From Acidovorax sp. (GTDB taxonomy: Bacteria > Pseudomonadota > Gammaproteobacteria > Burkholderiales > Burkholderiaceae_C), in contig JAITLO010000004.1 in the NCBI GenBank assembly GCA_031277855.1, positions 1 to 64,000 of the forward strand: a DNA stretch of 64,000 nucleotides, in the 5' to 3' direction. The translations under genes were made by a program, and so were the position numbers. The notes beneath the pieces are model-generated. The model was not told the DNA's origin. It was given only the letters and a program-made list of their open reading frames with translations, and searched no databases. Of this stretch, positions 8,689 through 17,888 are shown one piece after another. Within the stretch, counting starts at the first letter, position 1, and each line of letters opens with the position of its first letter.

Positions 8689-9243
8689 ATGCCGAGTACT
8701 GCCTCTTCTGAAACCGCGCACGCGCAACGCCTGTATGGCCTGCCGCCGGTGGCCGATGCGCGCACGCGCTTGGTGGTGCTGGGGAGCTTTCCTGGCGTGG
8801 CTTCGCTGCAGGCACAGCAGTATTACGGCCATCCGCGCAACCAGCTGTGGCCTATTTTGCAACTGCTGTGGCCGCAGCATGCACAGCCCCCGCGAGAGGA
8901 CTATGCCGGTCGCTGTGCCTGGTTGCTGGAGCGTGGCCTGGGGCTGTGGGATGTGTATGCCAGCTGCGAGCGCCAGGGCAGCCTGGACAGCGCCATCCGC
9001 AACCCCCAGCTGAATGATTTTGCAGCGCTGAAGCAGCGCTGCCCGCAACTGCTGGCCGTGGCCCACAACGGCGGCGAAAGCGCCAAACACGCACGTGCCC
9101 TGCATGGCCTGGGTCTGCAGGTGCATCAGCTGCCCTCCACCAGCCCGGCCAACGCCAGCTGGAGCCTGGAGCGCAAACGCCAAGCCTGGCAGCAGGTGAT
9201 GGCGGACTATGGATTGTTGGATCCGGATGGAAGAGAGAGATAG
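8689..9243 (+). CDS. Hypoxanthine/deoxyinosine-type DNA glycosylase (UDG superfamily, family 6-like)
   Basis: This protein of 184 residues belongs to the uracil-DNA glycosylase superfamily. The signature GSFPGVASLQAQQYYGHPRN near residue 33 and LPSTSPANAS near the end match the family that removes deaminated purines. The ATG at 8689 is preferred over the open frame back to 8629. It would excise hypoxanthine (deaminated adenine) from DNA. It is followed 5 bases later by the spermidine-synthase-like gene. Confidence 0.85.
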   Translation: MPSTASSETAHAQRLYGLPPVADARTRLVVLGSFPGVASLQAQQYYGHPRNQLWPILQLLWPQHAQPPREDYAGRCAWLLERGLGLWDVYASCERQGSLDSAIRNPQLNDFAALKQRCPQLLAVAHNGGESAKHARALHGLGLQVHQLPSTSPANASWSLERKRQAWQQVMADYGLLDPDGRER

Positions 9244-9248
9244 AGCAC

Positions 9249-10022
9249 ATGGCTTCACGCAAGAAACCGGCAGCAGACACGCATGAGCTGCCCGAAGTCA
9301 GCGTCTCGGACGATGGCATTTCCCGTTATCTGCACCTGGGTACGCCCTGGGTGCAGGGCTCGATGAAGCTCAAGGAGCCCTTCGAGATCGACCTGGAATA
9401 TGTGCAGCGCATGATGGCCTGGCTGCTGTTTGTGGAACCCGCCAGCGTGGGCGAACGCCAGGCGCTGCAGCTGGGCCTGGGTGCAGCGGCGCTGACCAAG
9501 TTCCACCACAAAAAGCTGCGCATGCCGACCACGGCCATCGAGCTCAACCCCCAGGTGGTCAACATCTGCCGCAGCTGGTTCAAGCTGCCGCCGGACAACG
9601 AAACCCTGCGCGTGGTGCTGGGTGATGCGGCAGTGGAAATCCGCCGCCCCGAATGGCAGGGCAGGGTGGATGCACTGCAGGTGGATCTGTACGACCACAA
9701 CGCCGCTGCCCCGGTGTTGGACAGCGAAGACTTCTATGCCGATTGCCGCGACAGCCTGACGCCCGAGGGCTGCATGACGGTGAACCTGTTCGGCCGCATG
9801 AGCAGTTACCAGGCCAGTGTGGACAAGATCAGCGCGGCCTTTGGGGCCGAGAACGTCTGGGCCTTCCGCCCCACGCGGGAAGGCAATACCGTGGTGCTGG
9901 CCCAGCGTGTGGCCAGCCGCCCCACGCGCGAGCAGCTGCAGGCACGCGCCGAAGCCGTGCAGGCGCGCTGGGACCTGCCAGCCACCAAGTGGCTCAAGGT
10001 CTTCAAACCGGTGGTGGTGTAG
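9249..10022 (+). CDS. Spermidine-synthase-fold protein
   Basis: This 257-residue protein has a Rossmann-like methyltransferase fold of the polyamine synthase type: QLGLGAAALTKF in place of the glycine-rich loop, an acidic end to the next strand (TTAIELNPQV), then VVLGDAAVEI and VDLYDHNAAAP. It is shorter than classical SpeE and lacks its usual N-terminal domain, so the reaction cannot be assumed. Such proteins are common in Burkholderiales as stand-alone genes. Confidence 0.8.
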   Translation: MASRKKPAADTHELPEVSVSDDGISRYLHLGTPWVQGSMKLKEPFEIDLEYVQRMMAWLLFVEPASVGERQALQLGLGAAALTKFHHKKLRMPTTAIELNPQVVNICRSWFKLPPDNETLRVVLGDAAVEIRRPEWQGRVDALQVDLYDHNAAAPVLDSEDFYADCRDSLTPEGCMTVNLFGRMSSYQASVDKISAAFGAENVWAFRPTREGNTVVLAQRVASRPTREQLQARAEAVQARWDLPATKWLKVFKPVVV

Positions 10023-10226
10023 CCGCTGACCAGGACTTGCAGCCACTTGTGTGGCTGCAATGTGGCTTTGGGAATGGGTGTGAGTAAGCCCTACCTTTGG
10101 TGTTGGCTTGCACCGGATGGACGGTTGTGTGAATATGCCTCGCGCAGCGTGCCAAGGCCGCGCCAGGCTGTCGCAAGAGGGCCTGGCGCATGGCGGCTGC
10201 AGTCTATTTTTTGACGAGGTTTCACC

Positions 10227-10604
10227 ATGTTGATCTCCCCCGTCTCCAGTGTCACCAACAGCGCCGCGCCCGTGCGCAACACCCTTGGAATCAGCAGCCA
10301 GCTGGGACTGCTGCAAAGCAAGCTCAAGAATCTAGCTGAAAAGCTGGAGAAAACCAGCGCAACCGGGGCAGAGAAAGAGCAGGCCGAGCAATTGGTGCGC
10401 GCCCAGGTGAACAATGTCATCACCCAGATCAAGTCGCTGCAAGAGCAGCAAAACCTGCAAAACACCCAGCCCGAGCAGGTGACGGTGCAGTCCAGTGCGC
10501 AGGTCAGCAGCAGCGCAGCTTCCACGGACGATACGCAGGACAGCGCATCCTCCCAGCGTGTCAACTACACCGCTTTGGGCCAGAACGTAGACACCTACGC
10601 CTGA
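10227..10604 (+). CDS. Small coiled-coil protein, possibly FlxA-like
   Basis: This 125-residue protein has a Ser/Thr-rich N-terminus, a heptad-like charged helix at residues 25-80 (LLQSKLKNLAEKLEK, QVNNVITQIKSLQEQQ), and a disordered Ser/Gln tail. There is no signal peptide. The pattern resembles FlxA-like proteins linked with flagella, but the match is weak. A purine-rich GACGAGG precedes the start, and a strong terminator follows at 10702. Confidence 0.65.
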   Translation: MLISPVSSVTNSAAPVRNTLGISSQLGLLQSKLKNLAEKLEKTSATGAEKEQAEQLVRAQVNNVITQIKSLQEQQNLQNTQPEQVTVQSSAQVSSSAASTDDTQDSASSQRVNYTALGQNVDTYA

Positions 10605-10701
10605 GCGCGCCAACAGGCCCTTTGAACATGTTCTGAGAGTCCGGCCCTGGCTGACAGCCCTTGCGCAAGGGCAAATCTTGTTTGCGCCATGCATCGCCCC
10701 C

Positions 10702-10739
10702 AAAGCCCATGCTGCCCACCACGGACCGCATGGGCTTTT
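10702..10739 (+). terminator. Rho-independent terminator
   Basis: An 11-bp perfect stem (AAAGCCCATGC / GCATGGGCTTT) with a 15-base loop ends in TTTT. It closes the unit of the coiled-coil gene. The rest of the 459-base gap up to 11063 shows no gene and presumably holds the tctBA promoter. Confidence 0.8.
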
Positions 10740-11063
10740 GCATGGCGTTCCCCGTTCATGCCACCGCACCAGTGCAGGTCGCTGCCTGTTTCAATTTGCG
10801 GTGCGCGGCAGTGCTTGCTCATGCGGGGTAGCGGGCCTTGAGGCCAGGGCGAACATGAAGATTTTTTAAGCTGCTATAGCGGTTTGGCTGAGTGCCAGTT
10901 AAGTAAAGACCGCTAGAGGTGCATAAAAGACACAAGGGTTAACACTGATTAATGAAGTGCGCTGCGCTTTGCCTGGGTCAATGGTAGGTGGAATCCACAT
11001 CAAAACGTCCACGCTTTGCTTACAGAATCCACCCGTCGTTAATCCCTCGCAGGAGACGTTTTC

Positions 11064-11552
11064 GTGAAAATCAAGAGTCAAAAAGACTTTTTTGCCGGTT
11101 TGATGTATTTGGCCGTCGGTGGCGCTTTTGCCATCGGTGCAACCGAATACAACATCGGCTCGGGTGCCCGCATGGGGCCCGGCTACTTCCCCCTGATCCT
11201 TGGTGTGATCCTGGCCTTGATTGGTCTGGTGATCACTTTTCAGGCCACAGTCAAAGGTCCCGATGATGGAGACCCTGTCGGCAAGTGGGCCTGGAAGCAG
11301 GTGTTCTTCATTCTGGCCGCCAACTTTGCCTTCGGCATCTTGCTGGTGGGTATCCCTGCTTGGGGCATCCCCGGTCTGGGTCTGATGGTGGCCATTGTGG
11401 CCCTGGTGCTGATTGCCAGCGTCGCGGGTTACACCTTCGACATCAAGGAAGTGATCATCCTGGCACTGGTGTTGGCTGTTGGCAGCTATGTGGTGTTCGT
11501 GTGGGCCCTGAGCCTGCAGTTCCCGGTGTGGCCGACCTTTATTACCGGCTGA
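11064..11552 (+). CDS. Tripartite tricarboxylate transporter, small membrane subunit TctB
   Basis: This 162-residue integral membrane protein has four hydrophobic segments and the N-terminal pattern KSQKDFFAGLMYLAVGGAFA with YNIGSGARMGPGYFP, typical of TctB. It starts with GTG at 11064 behind AGGAGA. It works with the large subunit encoded 19 bases downstream. No periplasmic binding protein (TctC) gene adjoins, so the substrate is unknown. Confidence 0.92.
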   Translation: MKIKSQKDFFAGLMYLAVGGAFAIGATEYNIGSGARMGPGYFPLILGVILALIGLVITFQATVKGPDDGDPVGKWAWKQVFFILAANFAFGILLVGIPAWGIPGLGLMVAIVALVLIASVAGYTFDIKEVIILALVLAVGSYVVFVWALSLQFPVWPTFITG

Positions 11553-11571
11553 GTGCGGGAGGTATAGAACC

Positions 11572-13083
11572 ATGGAACTTATTGATAATTTAGCCCTTGG
11601 CTTCGGCGTGGCCTTCACCATGCAGAACCTGTTGTACGCGCTGATTGGCTGCGTGCTGGGTACGCTGATTGGTATCTTGCCGGGTCTGGGCCCTGTGGCG
11701 ACCATCGCCATGCTGCTGCCTGCCACTTACTCGCTGCCCCCCGTGGCTGCGTTGATCATGTTGGCCGGTATCTACTACGGTGCCCAGTACGGTGGCTCGA
11801 CCACTGCCATCTTGGTGAACCTGCCGGGTGAGTCCTCGTCCGTTGTGACGATGATTGACGGCTACCAGATGGCGCGCAAGGGCCGTGCAGGTCCCGCGCT
11901 GGCGGCTGCCGGTATCGGCTCCTTCTTCGCAGGTTGCGTGGGCACGGTGATTCTGGCCGCCTTCGCTCCTCCGCTGACCGAGATCGCCTTCAAGTTCGGC
12001 CCAGCTGAATATTTCTCGCTGATGATCCTGGGCCTGATCGGCGCTGTGGTGCTGGCTTCCGGCTCCTTGCTGAAGGCTGTGGGCATGATCGTGCTGGGTC
12101 TGCTGTTCGGCATGATCGGCACCGACGTGAACTCCGGCGTGGCACGTTACAGCTTTGATATCCCAGAGCTGACTGACGGCATCGACTTCGTGGTGATCGC
12201 CATGGGTGTGTTCGGTTACGGCGAAATCATTGCCAACCTGTCCAAGCCCGAAGACGAGCGCGAAGTGTTCACCGCCAAGGTGAAGGGCCTGATGCCCACC
12301 AAGGAAGACTTCAAGCTGATGTTCCCCGCCATGGTGCGTGGTACCTTGCTGGGTTCGGCCCTGGGCATCTTGCCCGGCGGTGGTGCCATGCTGTCGGCCT
12401 TTGCCTCCTACACCCTGGAGAAGAAGACCAAGCTGCGTCCCGGTGAAGTGCCTTTCGGTCAAGGCAATATCCGTGGTGTGACGGCGCCTGAGTCGGCCAA
12501 CAACGCCGGTTCGCAAACCTCCTTCATCCCGCTGCTGACGCTGGGCATTCCGCCCAACGCCGTGATGGCGCTGATGGTGGGTGCCATGACCATCCACAAC
12601 ATCCAGCCTGGCCCCCAGGTGATGACCAGCAACCCCGAACTGTTCTGGGGCCTGATCGCCTCGATGTGGATCGGTAACGCCATGCTGATCATCTTGAACC
12701 TGCCCATGATCGGCATGTGGATCAAGCTGCTGTCCGTGCCTTACCGCTGGCTGTTCCCCGCCATCGTGCTGTTCTGCGCGGTGGGTGTGTACGGCACCAA
12801 GAACTCCGAGTTCGACGTGTGGCTGGTGGGTATCTTCGGTTTCATCGGCTATGTGTTCTACAAGCTGGGTACCGAGCCTGCACCGCTGCTGCTGGGCTTC
12901 ATCCTGGGCCCGATGATGGAAGAAAACCTGCGCCGTGCACTGCTGCTGTCGCGTGGTGACTGGTCGGTCTTCGTGACCCGCCCCATCTCTGCCGTGATGC
13001 TGCTGCTGGCCCTGGTTCTGCTGGTCATCGTGACCCTGCCTGCAGTGAAGAACAAGCGCGAAGAAGCCTTCGTGGAAGAGTGA
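11572..13083 (+). CDS. Tripartite tricarboxylate transporter, large membrane subunit TctA
   Basis: This 503-residue membrane protein has about 12 hydrophobic segments. Family motifs are GCVLGTLIGILPGLGPVAT near residue 27, YYGAQYGGSTTAILVN near 65 and GVTAPESANNA near 302. It uses an ion gradient to import a carboxylate delivered by a TctC protein. GGAGG precedes the ATG. A terminator follows within 65 bases, so tctBA is a two-gene unit. Confidence 0.95.
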   Translation: MELIDNLALGFGVAFTMQNLLYALIGCVLGTLIGILPGLGPVATIAMLLPATYSLPPVAALIMLAGIYYGAQYGGSTTAILVNLPGESSSVVTMIDGYQMARKGRAGPALAAAGIGSFFAGCVGTVILAAFAPPLTEIAFKFGPAEYFSLMILGLIGAVVLASGSLLKAVGMIVLGLLFGMIGTDVNSGVARYSFDIPELTDGIDFVVIAMGVFGYGEIIANLSKPEDEREVFTAKVKGLMPTKEDFKLMFPAMVRGTLLGSALGILPGGGAMLSAFASYTLEKKTKLRPGEVPFGQGNIRGVTAPESANNAGSQTSFIPLLTLGIPPNAVMALMVGAMTIHNIQPGPQVMTSNPELFWGLIASMWIGNAMLIILNLPMIGMWIKLLSVPYRWLFPAIVLFCAVGVYGTKNSEFDVWLVGIFGFIGYVFYKLGTEPAPLLLGFILGPMMEENLRRALLLSRGDWSVFVTRPISAVMLLLALVLLVIVTLPAVKNKREEAFVEE

Positions 13084-13119
13084 CGCACAGAGGATGCTCA
13101 GGCATCCTTGGTGTGAGAC

Positions 13120-13147
13120 AAAAAAAGCACCTCCGGGTGCTTTTTTT
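13120..13147 (+). terminator. Rho-independent terminator after tctA
   Basis: AAAAAAGCACC pairs with GGTGCTTTTTT around a short TCCG loop, ending in a seven-T run. A smaller 7-bp hairpin (AGGATGC / GCATCCT) lies just before it at 13091-13108. Confidence 0.9.
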
Positions 13148-13231
13148 GCGTCTGCCAGCCAATAAGTGGAGGTGAGTCAAGGGTTTATTTGGATTGCAAA
13201 CATATGAAACAGAATGTTTTTTAGAATCGAC

Positions 13232-13316
13232 AACCTTTGGCACACCCGATCGAAAGACGGGGTCGCAAAGCCATGGGCCTACGGCATGCCTTGCCACGGT
13301 TGCCAGGTTGCTTCAC
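13232..13316 (+). promoter_or_regulatory. Cyclic di-GMP-I (GEMM) riboswitch upstream of the chemoreceptor gene
   Basis: The stretch holds the hallmarks of the GEMM-I aptamer in order: GGCACACCCG, a GAAAG tetraloop segment closing on CGGGG, the core TCGCAAAGCC, GGGCCTACGG, and a second arm with CACGGTTGCCAGGTTGC. It sits about 90 bases before the ATG at 13408 on the same strand. Between them a 6-bp hairpin (ACATGC / GCATGT, 13321-13335) and GC-rich pairing segments could form the expression platform. No T-run terminator is visible, so control may act on translation. Confidence 0.85.
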
Positions 13317-13407
13317 CGCTACATGCGCTGCATGTACGGCGTCTCTGGGCGTGCCTTTATTGCATTGCAGCGCTGGCTGTGCTGCGTCTTCCGGGCAAGA
13401 GGTCTAG

Positions 13408-15207
13408 ATGAGCTTTCTGAATATGCGTGTCTCCCACAAGCTGTGGACCACCATCGTGGTATTGCTGGCGGTGGTGCTGAGCGTCGGTGGTTTTTTGCAA
13501 TACAGGGCCAATGCCTTGACGGACAGCGCCGTTGCGACGGTGCAGCGCTATGAGGCCAATATAACGTCGGCATTGCGCTGGCAGGCGGCGGTGCTCAAGA
13601 CCCAGGAGACCGTCATTGCTGCGATTGCCAGCGGCGAAGCCCATGTGGAAGAGATGCTCAATCAGCGGCTGAAAGACGGCCGTGCCATGATTGCCGATGC
13701 CCGCAAAACCGTAGAGGACAGCCTGCAGACCGAGGCTGACCGCAAAGGCGTGGCCGCCGTGGTGGCCGAAGCCGACAAGGTGAGCGCGGTGATGAAACAG
13801 CTGGACAGCGTGCGCCAGTCCGAGTCTTACACCGCACGCACCGACTTTGCGACCCAGGACTATCTGCCTGCGGCCGAGAAGTACAAGGAGTCGCTGCAGG
13901 ACTTTGTGGCCCTGCAGGAGCGCCAGCGCGATGAAGCCATTGCCCAGGTTCATGCCCAGCAGCGCACGCTGGCCAGCAGCGGCATGGTGGTGGTGCTGGT
14001 GCTGACGGTGCTGCTGGTGCTGATCACCCGCAAGCTCGTTCAGACGATTGCCCAGCCGCTGGAGCATGCGGTCTCGGTGGCCGAGGCCATCGGTGGTGGT
14101 GATCTGACGGTCAACACCAAGGTGGACCGCCACGATGAATTTGGCCAACTGCTCAATGCCCTGGACCATATGGTTCAGCGCCTGCGCTCCGTGGTGGGCG
14201 AGGTGCGCACGGGCGTGGAGTCGGTGTCTTCGGCCTCCAGCCAGATTGCCACGGGCAACCAGGATTTGTCGGCCCGCACCGAGCAGACAGCAGCCAATCT
14301 GGAAGAAACGGCGGCCAGCATGGAAGAGCTCACCTCCACGGTGACGCAGTCCTCCGAAACCGCACGCCAGGCCAACCAACTGGCCGGCACGGCCGCCCTG
14401 GCCGCCGAACGTGGTGGAGCCGTGGTGCAGCAGGTGGTGCATTCCATGCAGCAAATCACCGACAGCAGCCGCCGCATCAGCGACATCATCGGTGTCATCG
14501 ACGGCATTGCTTTCCAGACCAATATCCTGGCGCTGAACGCAGCGGTGGAAGCGGCCCGTGCCGGTGAGCAAGGCCGTGGTTTTGCCGTGGTGGCCGGTGA
14601 GGTGCGTTCTCTGGCAGGTCGCAGTGCCGAAGCGGCCAAGGAAATCAAGGCCTTGATCACCACCAGCGTGAGCAATGTGGAGTCGGGCTCACAGCAGGTG
14701 GAGCAGGCCGGCCAGAGCATGCAGGAGATTGTGCAAAGCGTGCGCCGGGTGACGGACTTGATTGCCGAGATCACGGCGGCATCGAACGAACAGCGTGACG
14801 GCATAGGCCAGGTGAACAGCGCCATCGGCAATCTGGACCAGATGACGCAGCAAAACGCGGCGTTGGTGGAAGAGTCCACGGCAGCTGCCACGGCCATGCG
14901 TGAGCAGGCCTTGCGCCTGGAGCAGGTGGTGGCGGTGTTCAAGGTGGGGCAGGAGAGCCTGGTGGCCCGGGCTGCAATGCCCCCCATGGCAGCCCCCCGC
15001 CACACACCGGTAGCCAGTGCCCCGGTGGCAGCACCCCGGACCGCAGTTGCGGCCAGCAAGCCCGCTGCATTGGCACCGGCTAAGGCAACGGCGGCAGCCG
15101 CATCGGCGACGTCTGGCGCATCGCAGCCATCCAAGACCGCCGCTCTGCGCCGCCCTGGCGTGCCCCACAGCACCACGGTGGATGACGGGGAGTGGGAAAG
15201 CTTCTGA
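13408..15207 (+). CDS. Methyl-accepting chemotaxis protein
   Basis: This 599-residue transmembrane chemoreceptor has membrane segments at about residues 12-30 and 191-210, a periplasmic four-helix-bundle-type sensor between them, a HAMP domain to about 264, and a long signalling domain. The hairpin tip includes [20 protein letters not shown] at about 368-387. An Ala/Pro-rich linker leads to a C-terminal EWESF docking peptide for CheR/CheB. AAGAGG precedes the ATG. The 3' third is nearly identical to the receptor cut by the left window edge. The upstream riboswitch links its expression to c-di-GMP. Confidence 0.97.
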   Translation: MSFLNMRVSHKLWTTIVVLLAVVLSVGGFLQYRANALTDSAVATVQRYEANITSALRWQAAVLKTQETVIAAIASGEAHVEEMLNQRLKDGRAMIADARKTVEDSLQTEADRKGVAAVVAEADKVSAVMKQLDSVRQSESYTARTDFATQDYLPAAEKYKESLQDFVALQERQRDEAIAQVHAQQRTLASSGMVVVLVLTVLLVLITRKLVQTIAQPLEHAVSVAEAIGGGDLTVNTKVDRHDEFGQLLNALDHMVQRLRSVVGEVRTGVESVSSASSQIATGNQDLSARTEQTAANLEETAASMEELTSTVTQSSETARQANQLAGTAALAAERGGAVVQQVVHSMQQITDSSRRISDIIGVIDGIAFQTNILALNAAVEAARAGEQGRGFAVVAGEVRSLAGRSAEAAKEIKALITTSVSNVESGSQQVEQAGQSMQEIVQSVRRVTDLIAEITAASNEQRDGIGQVNSAIGNLDQMTQQNAALVEESTAAATAMREQALRLEQVVAVFKVGQESLVARAAMPPMAAPRHTPVASAPVAAPRTAVAASKPAALAPAKATAAAASATSGASQPSKTAALRRPGVPHSTTVDDGEWESF

Positions 15208-15228
15208 TCTGGGCCTGATGGGGCGCGG

Positions 15229-15275
15229 GCCTGGCAGTCCGAGGTACGAGATACGGTTTTGCCAGGCCTTCATAC
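15229..15275. repeat. Inverted repeat downstream of the chemoreceptor gene
   Basis: GGCCTGGCA and TGCCAGGCC form perfect 9-bp arms around a loop of roughly 25 bases. There is no T run after it, so a terminator role is uncertain. Confidence 0.45.
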
Positions 15276-15322
15276 AATCGCAACAGCCTCCCGCACAATA
15301 GCGGCAGTTTCTTGAGGTTTGC

Positions 15323-16636
15323 ATGTCTGTCCCGCCCCAGCCCCTTTCCCACCCGCAGCGCACCTTGCTGCACAACGAAATCCATGCCCGCCCGGCCGAG
15401 CCCATTCATGCGCCGGCGGCCATCACCCATGTGGTCATGCTCACGGACCCGGCCCAGCGCGAGGCCAGCCGTGCCCATCTGGCGGCGCTGATGCGTGACC
15501 ACCACCAGACAGGCCCCGACCAGGACACCACCCATTTGCGGGTCGACCTGGGGGCGTTTCGCCTGCGCTGGGAGCTGCATACCGAATTTGTCACCTGGAC
15601 TTTCATGGTGCCGCTGGAGCCCGGTGTGCCACTGGACACGCGCGTGCCGCCCACGGCCATAGAGCAGGTGCCGCAGGCATGGTTTGCCCAGTTGCCGGGC
15701 CAGTGCCTGAGCAGCGTGCATCTGTGGATCGTCAAAGAGGCGCAGTGCGCGGGCGAGGGCATCAAAGGCCTGGTGCTGCAGATGCTCAACGAAGACACGC
15801 TGGCCGGCTCGGTGGTGCATGTGGGGCATACCGAGGTCTGCACCGACTTTGCCATCCATGCGGACGGCTATTCGCGCATGCTGGTCAAGCCTTCGGACCA
15901 CATCAGCGCTCGTCGCCTGGGCCGTCTGGTGCAGCGCCTGCTGGAAATAGAAACCTATCGCCTCTCTGCCTTGCTGGGCCTGCCCGTGGCGCGCCATGCT
16001 GCCACGGTGTTGGCCACGGCGGAAAAAGAACTGGCCGATCTGGCCCAGGCCATTCGGGCAGCGGACCGGGAGTCCGAACCCGCTTTGCTGGACCGGCTGA
16101 CCCGCCTGGCGGGCCAGGTGGAGGGTGAGTACGCCGCCACGCATTCGCGTTTCTCGGCCAGCCGTGCCTATTTCGAGCTGGTGGACAAGCGCATACGCGA
16201 TTTGCACGAGCAGCGCCTCTCGGGCCTGCTGACCATCGAGGAGTTCATGGACCGGCGCCTGTCGCCCGCCCGCAGCACCTGTGAATGGGCCACGCACCGG
16301 CAGAACGCCCTGTCGCAGCGCGTCTCGCGCGTCAGCAATCTGCTGCGCACGCGGGTGGAGATTGAGCAACAGCAAAGCAACCAGCAGATCCTGGAGACCA
16401 TGAACGACCGCCAGGGCATGCAGCTGAAGATGCAGTCCACGGTGGAAGGTCTGTCTGTGGCTGCGATCACCTACTACATCACCGGGCTGATTGCCTACCT
16501 GAGCAAAGGTGCGCAAAAGCTGGGCTGGCCATGGCCGCCGGAAATCACCGCGGCGGTTGCCATTCCCGTGGTGGCTTTCAGTGTTTGGTGGTCGCTGCGC
16601 CGTCTGCACCACAAGCTTTTCCAAGGCAAGCATTAA
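15323..16636 (+). CDS. DUF3422 family protein
   Basis: This 437-residue protein matches the DUF3422 family, with an early LLHNEIHARPAEP motif and a central EIETYRLSALLGLPVA segment. A long helical, coiled-coil-rich middle is followed by two membrane segments near the C-terminus (about residues 375-395 and 407-423). Its function is unknown. Family members are common single genes in Alpha- and Betaproteobacteria. A large inverted-repeat element begins at its stop codon. Confidence 0.9.
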   Translation: MSVPPQPLSHPQRTLLHNEIHARPAEPIHAPAAITHVVMLTDPAQREASRAHLAALMRDHHQTGPDQDTTHLRVDLGAFRLRWELHTEFVTWTFMVPLEPGVPLDTRVPPTAIEQVPQAWFAQLPGQCLSSVHLWIVKEAQCAGEGIKGLVLQMLNEDTLAGSVVHVGHTEVCTDFAIHADGYSRMLVKPSDHISARRLGRLVQRLLEIETYRLSALLGLPVARHAATVLATAEKELADLAQAIRAADRESEPALLDRLTRLAGQVEGEYAATHSRFSASRAYFELVDKRIRDLHEQRLSGLLTIEEFMDRRLSPARSTCEWATHRQNALSQRVSRVSNLLRTRVEIEQQQSNQQILETMNDRQGMQLKMQSTVEGLSVAAITYYITGLIAYLSKGAQKLGWPWPPEITAAVAIPVVAFSVWWSLRRLHHKLFQGKH

Positions 16637-16759
16637 GAGCTGCTAACACGACCCAGCAAACCGTAGGTTTGCGATCGAGACGAGGCGCGAGGCCGCAGGC
16701 ACTACACCTCGTACGACAAGGCTGAGCAACGACGTATCGAGGCTTGTGTTAGCGGCTCT
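16636..16759. repeat. Inverted-repeat element, family C (about 124 bp)
   Basis: The ends AGAGCTGCTAACAC and GTGTTAGCGGCTCT pair over 14 positions with one G-U. The interior has further self-complementary parts (CAAACC / GGTTTG; CCTCG / CGAGG). It starts at the last base of the DUF3422 stop codon. No coding content is seen. It looks like a non-autonomous dispersed element or a large transcribed hairpin. Confidence 0.6.
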
Positions 16760-16899
16760 CATGGCGTGGGAGGGCCTGTCCATCCACGTGGACATGGCCG
16801 CGCCTGACGATGAAAGAATCCGATCTCGGCATCGTGTGCGCGGCCACAAGCCGTGGGCCATGGTCGGTGCGTCCTTGTCCGGGCGCTAAAGGAATGTGA

Positions 16900-17838
16900 G
16901 TGAATCAGTCTTCTGAGCAGACAGCCGCTGTGGCTGCAGCTCCTCAAGGTGTAGCGGGCGGCTTGTTGCTGGCGACCCTGGGTGCCATTGCCTTCAGCGG
17001 CAAGGCCATCATTGTCAAACTGGGCTATCGCTATGGGGCCGATGCGGTGCTGCTGTTGATGCTGCGCATGCTGTTCGCCCTACCGCTTTTTCTGTGCATG
17101 GCGTGGTGGGCTGGGCGTGGCCAGTCACCGCTGTCGCGCCGGGACTGGCTGGGTGTGCTGGGCCTGGGTTTTTCAGGCTATTACCTCTCCAGCTTTCTGG
17201 ACTTTGCCGGGCTGCAATACATCACGGCTTCGCTGGAGCGCCTGATCCTCTACCTCAACCCCACGCTGGTAGTCATCTTTGGCTGGGTGGTTTACCGACG
17301 CACCATCACCCGGGGGCAGTTGGCCGGCATGGTGCTGAGCTATTGCGGCGTGTTGCTGGTGTTTGGCCACGAGCTGGGCGCCCAGGGCAGCCATGCGGCC
17401 TGGGGGGCTTTTTTGGTGCTGGCCAGCGCCATCAGCTATGCCGTTTACCTGATCTACAGCGGTGAGATGGTGCGCCGCCTGGGCTCGCTGCGTCTGGTGG
17501 GCCTGGCCACCAGCGTGGCCTGTGTGCTGTGCATTGCCCAGTTTGCGCTGGTGCGCGATGTGGCCAGCCTGCAGGCTGTGCCCAGTCAGGTGCTGTGGCT
17601 GTCGCTGCTCAATGCCCTGCTGTGTACGGCGGCGCCGGTGTTGATGGTGATGATGGCCATAGAACGCATAGGCCCGGGGCTGACGGCGCAGACCGGCATG
17701 ATTGGCCCGCTGTCCACCATCTTGATGGGGGTGTGGTTGCTGGACGAAGGTTTCAACCGCTGGATGCTGCTGGGCACTTGCCTGGTGATGGGGGGCATCT
17801 TGCTTTTCACCCGCAAGGCCCGCCGGCAGCAAGGCTGA
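16900..17838 (+). CDS. DMT-superfamily (EamA) transporter
   Basis: This 312-residue protein has about ten hydrophobic segments in two EamA repeats (GGLLLATLGAIAFSGKAIIV at the start; WGAFLVLASAISYAVYLIY in the second half). It starts with GTG at 16900, behind AAAGGA. It is probably an exporter of metabolites; the substrate is unknown. It is followed 50 bases later by the SDR gene on the same strand. Confidence 0.88.
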   Translation: MNQSSEQTAAVAAAPQGVAGGLLLATLGAIAFSGKAIIVKLGYRYGADAVLLLMLRMLFALPLFLCMAWWAGRGQSPLSRRDWLGVLGLGFSGYYLSSFLDFAGLQYITASLERLILYLNPTLVVIFGWVVYRRTITRGQLAGMVLSYCGVLLVFGHELGAQGSHAAWGAFLVLASAISYAVYLIYSGEMVRRLGSLRLVGLATSVACVLCIAQFALVRDVASLQAVPSQVLWLSLLNALLCTAAPVLMVMMAIERIGPGLTAQTGMIGPLSTILMGVWLLDEGFNRWMLLGTCLVMGGILLFTRKARRQQG

Positions 17839-17888
17839 GCGCCGACGCCGACAATGGTTTTTGGTAAGCAACAACAAGGAGATTTGCC

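Noticed and set aside
16636..16759. Family C element as an integron attC site
   Set aside because: Terminal arms are long and matched, but there is no GTTRRRY core pair, no cassette array and no integrase gene.
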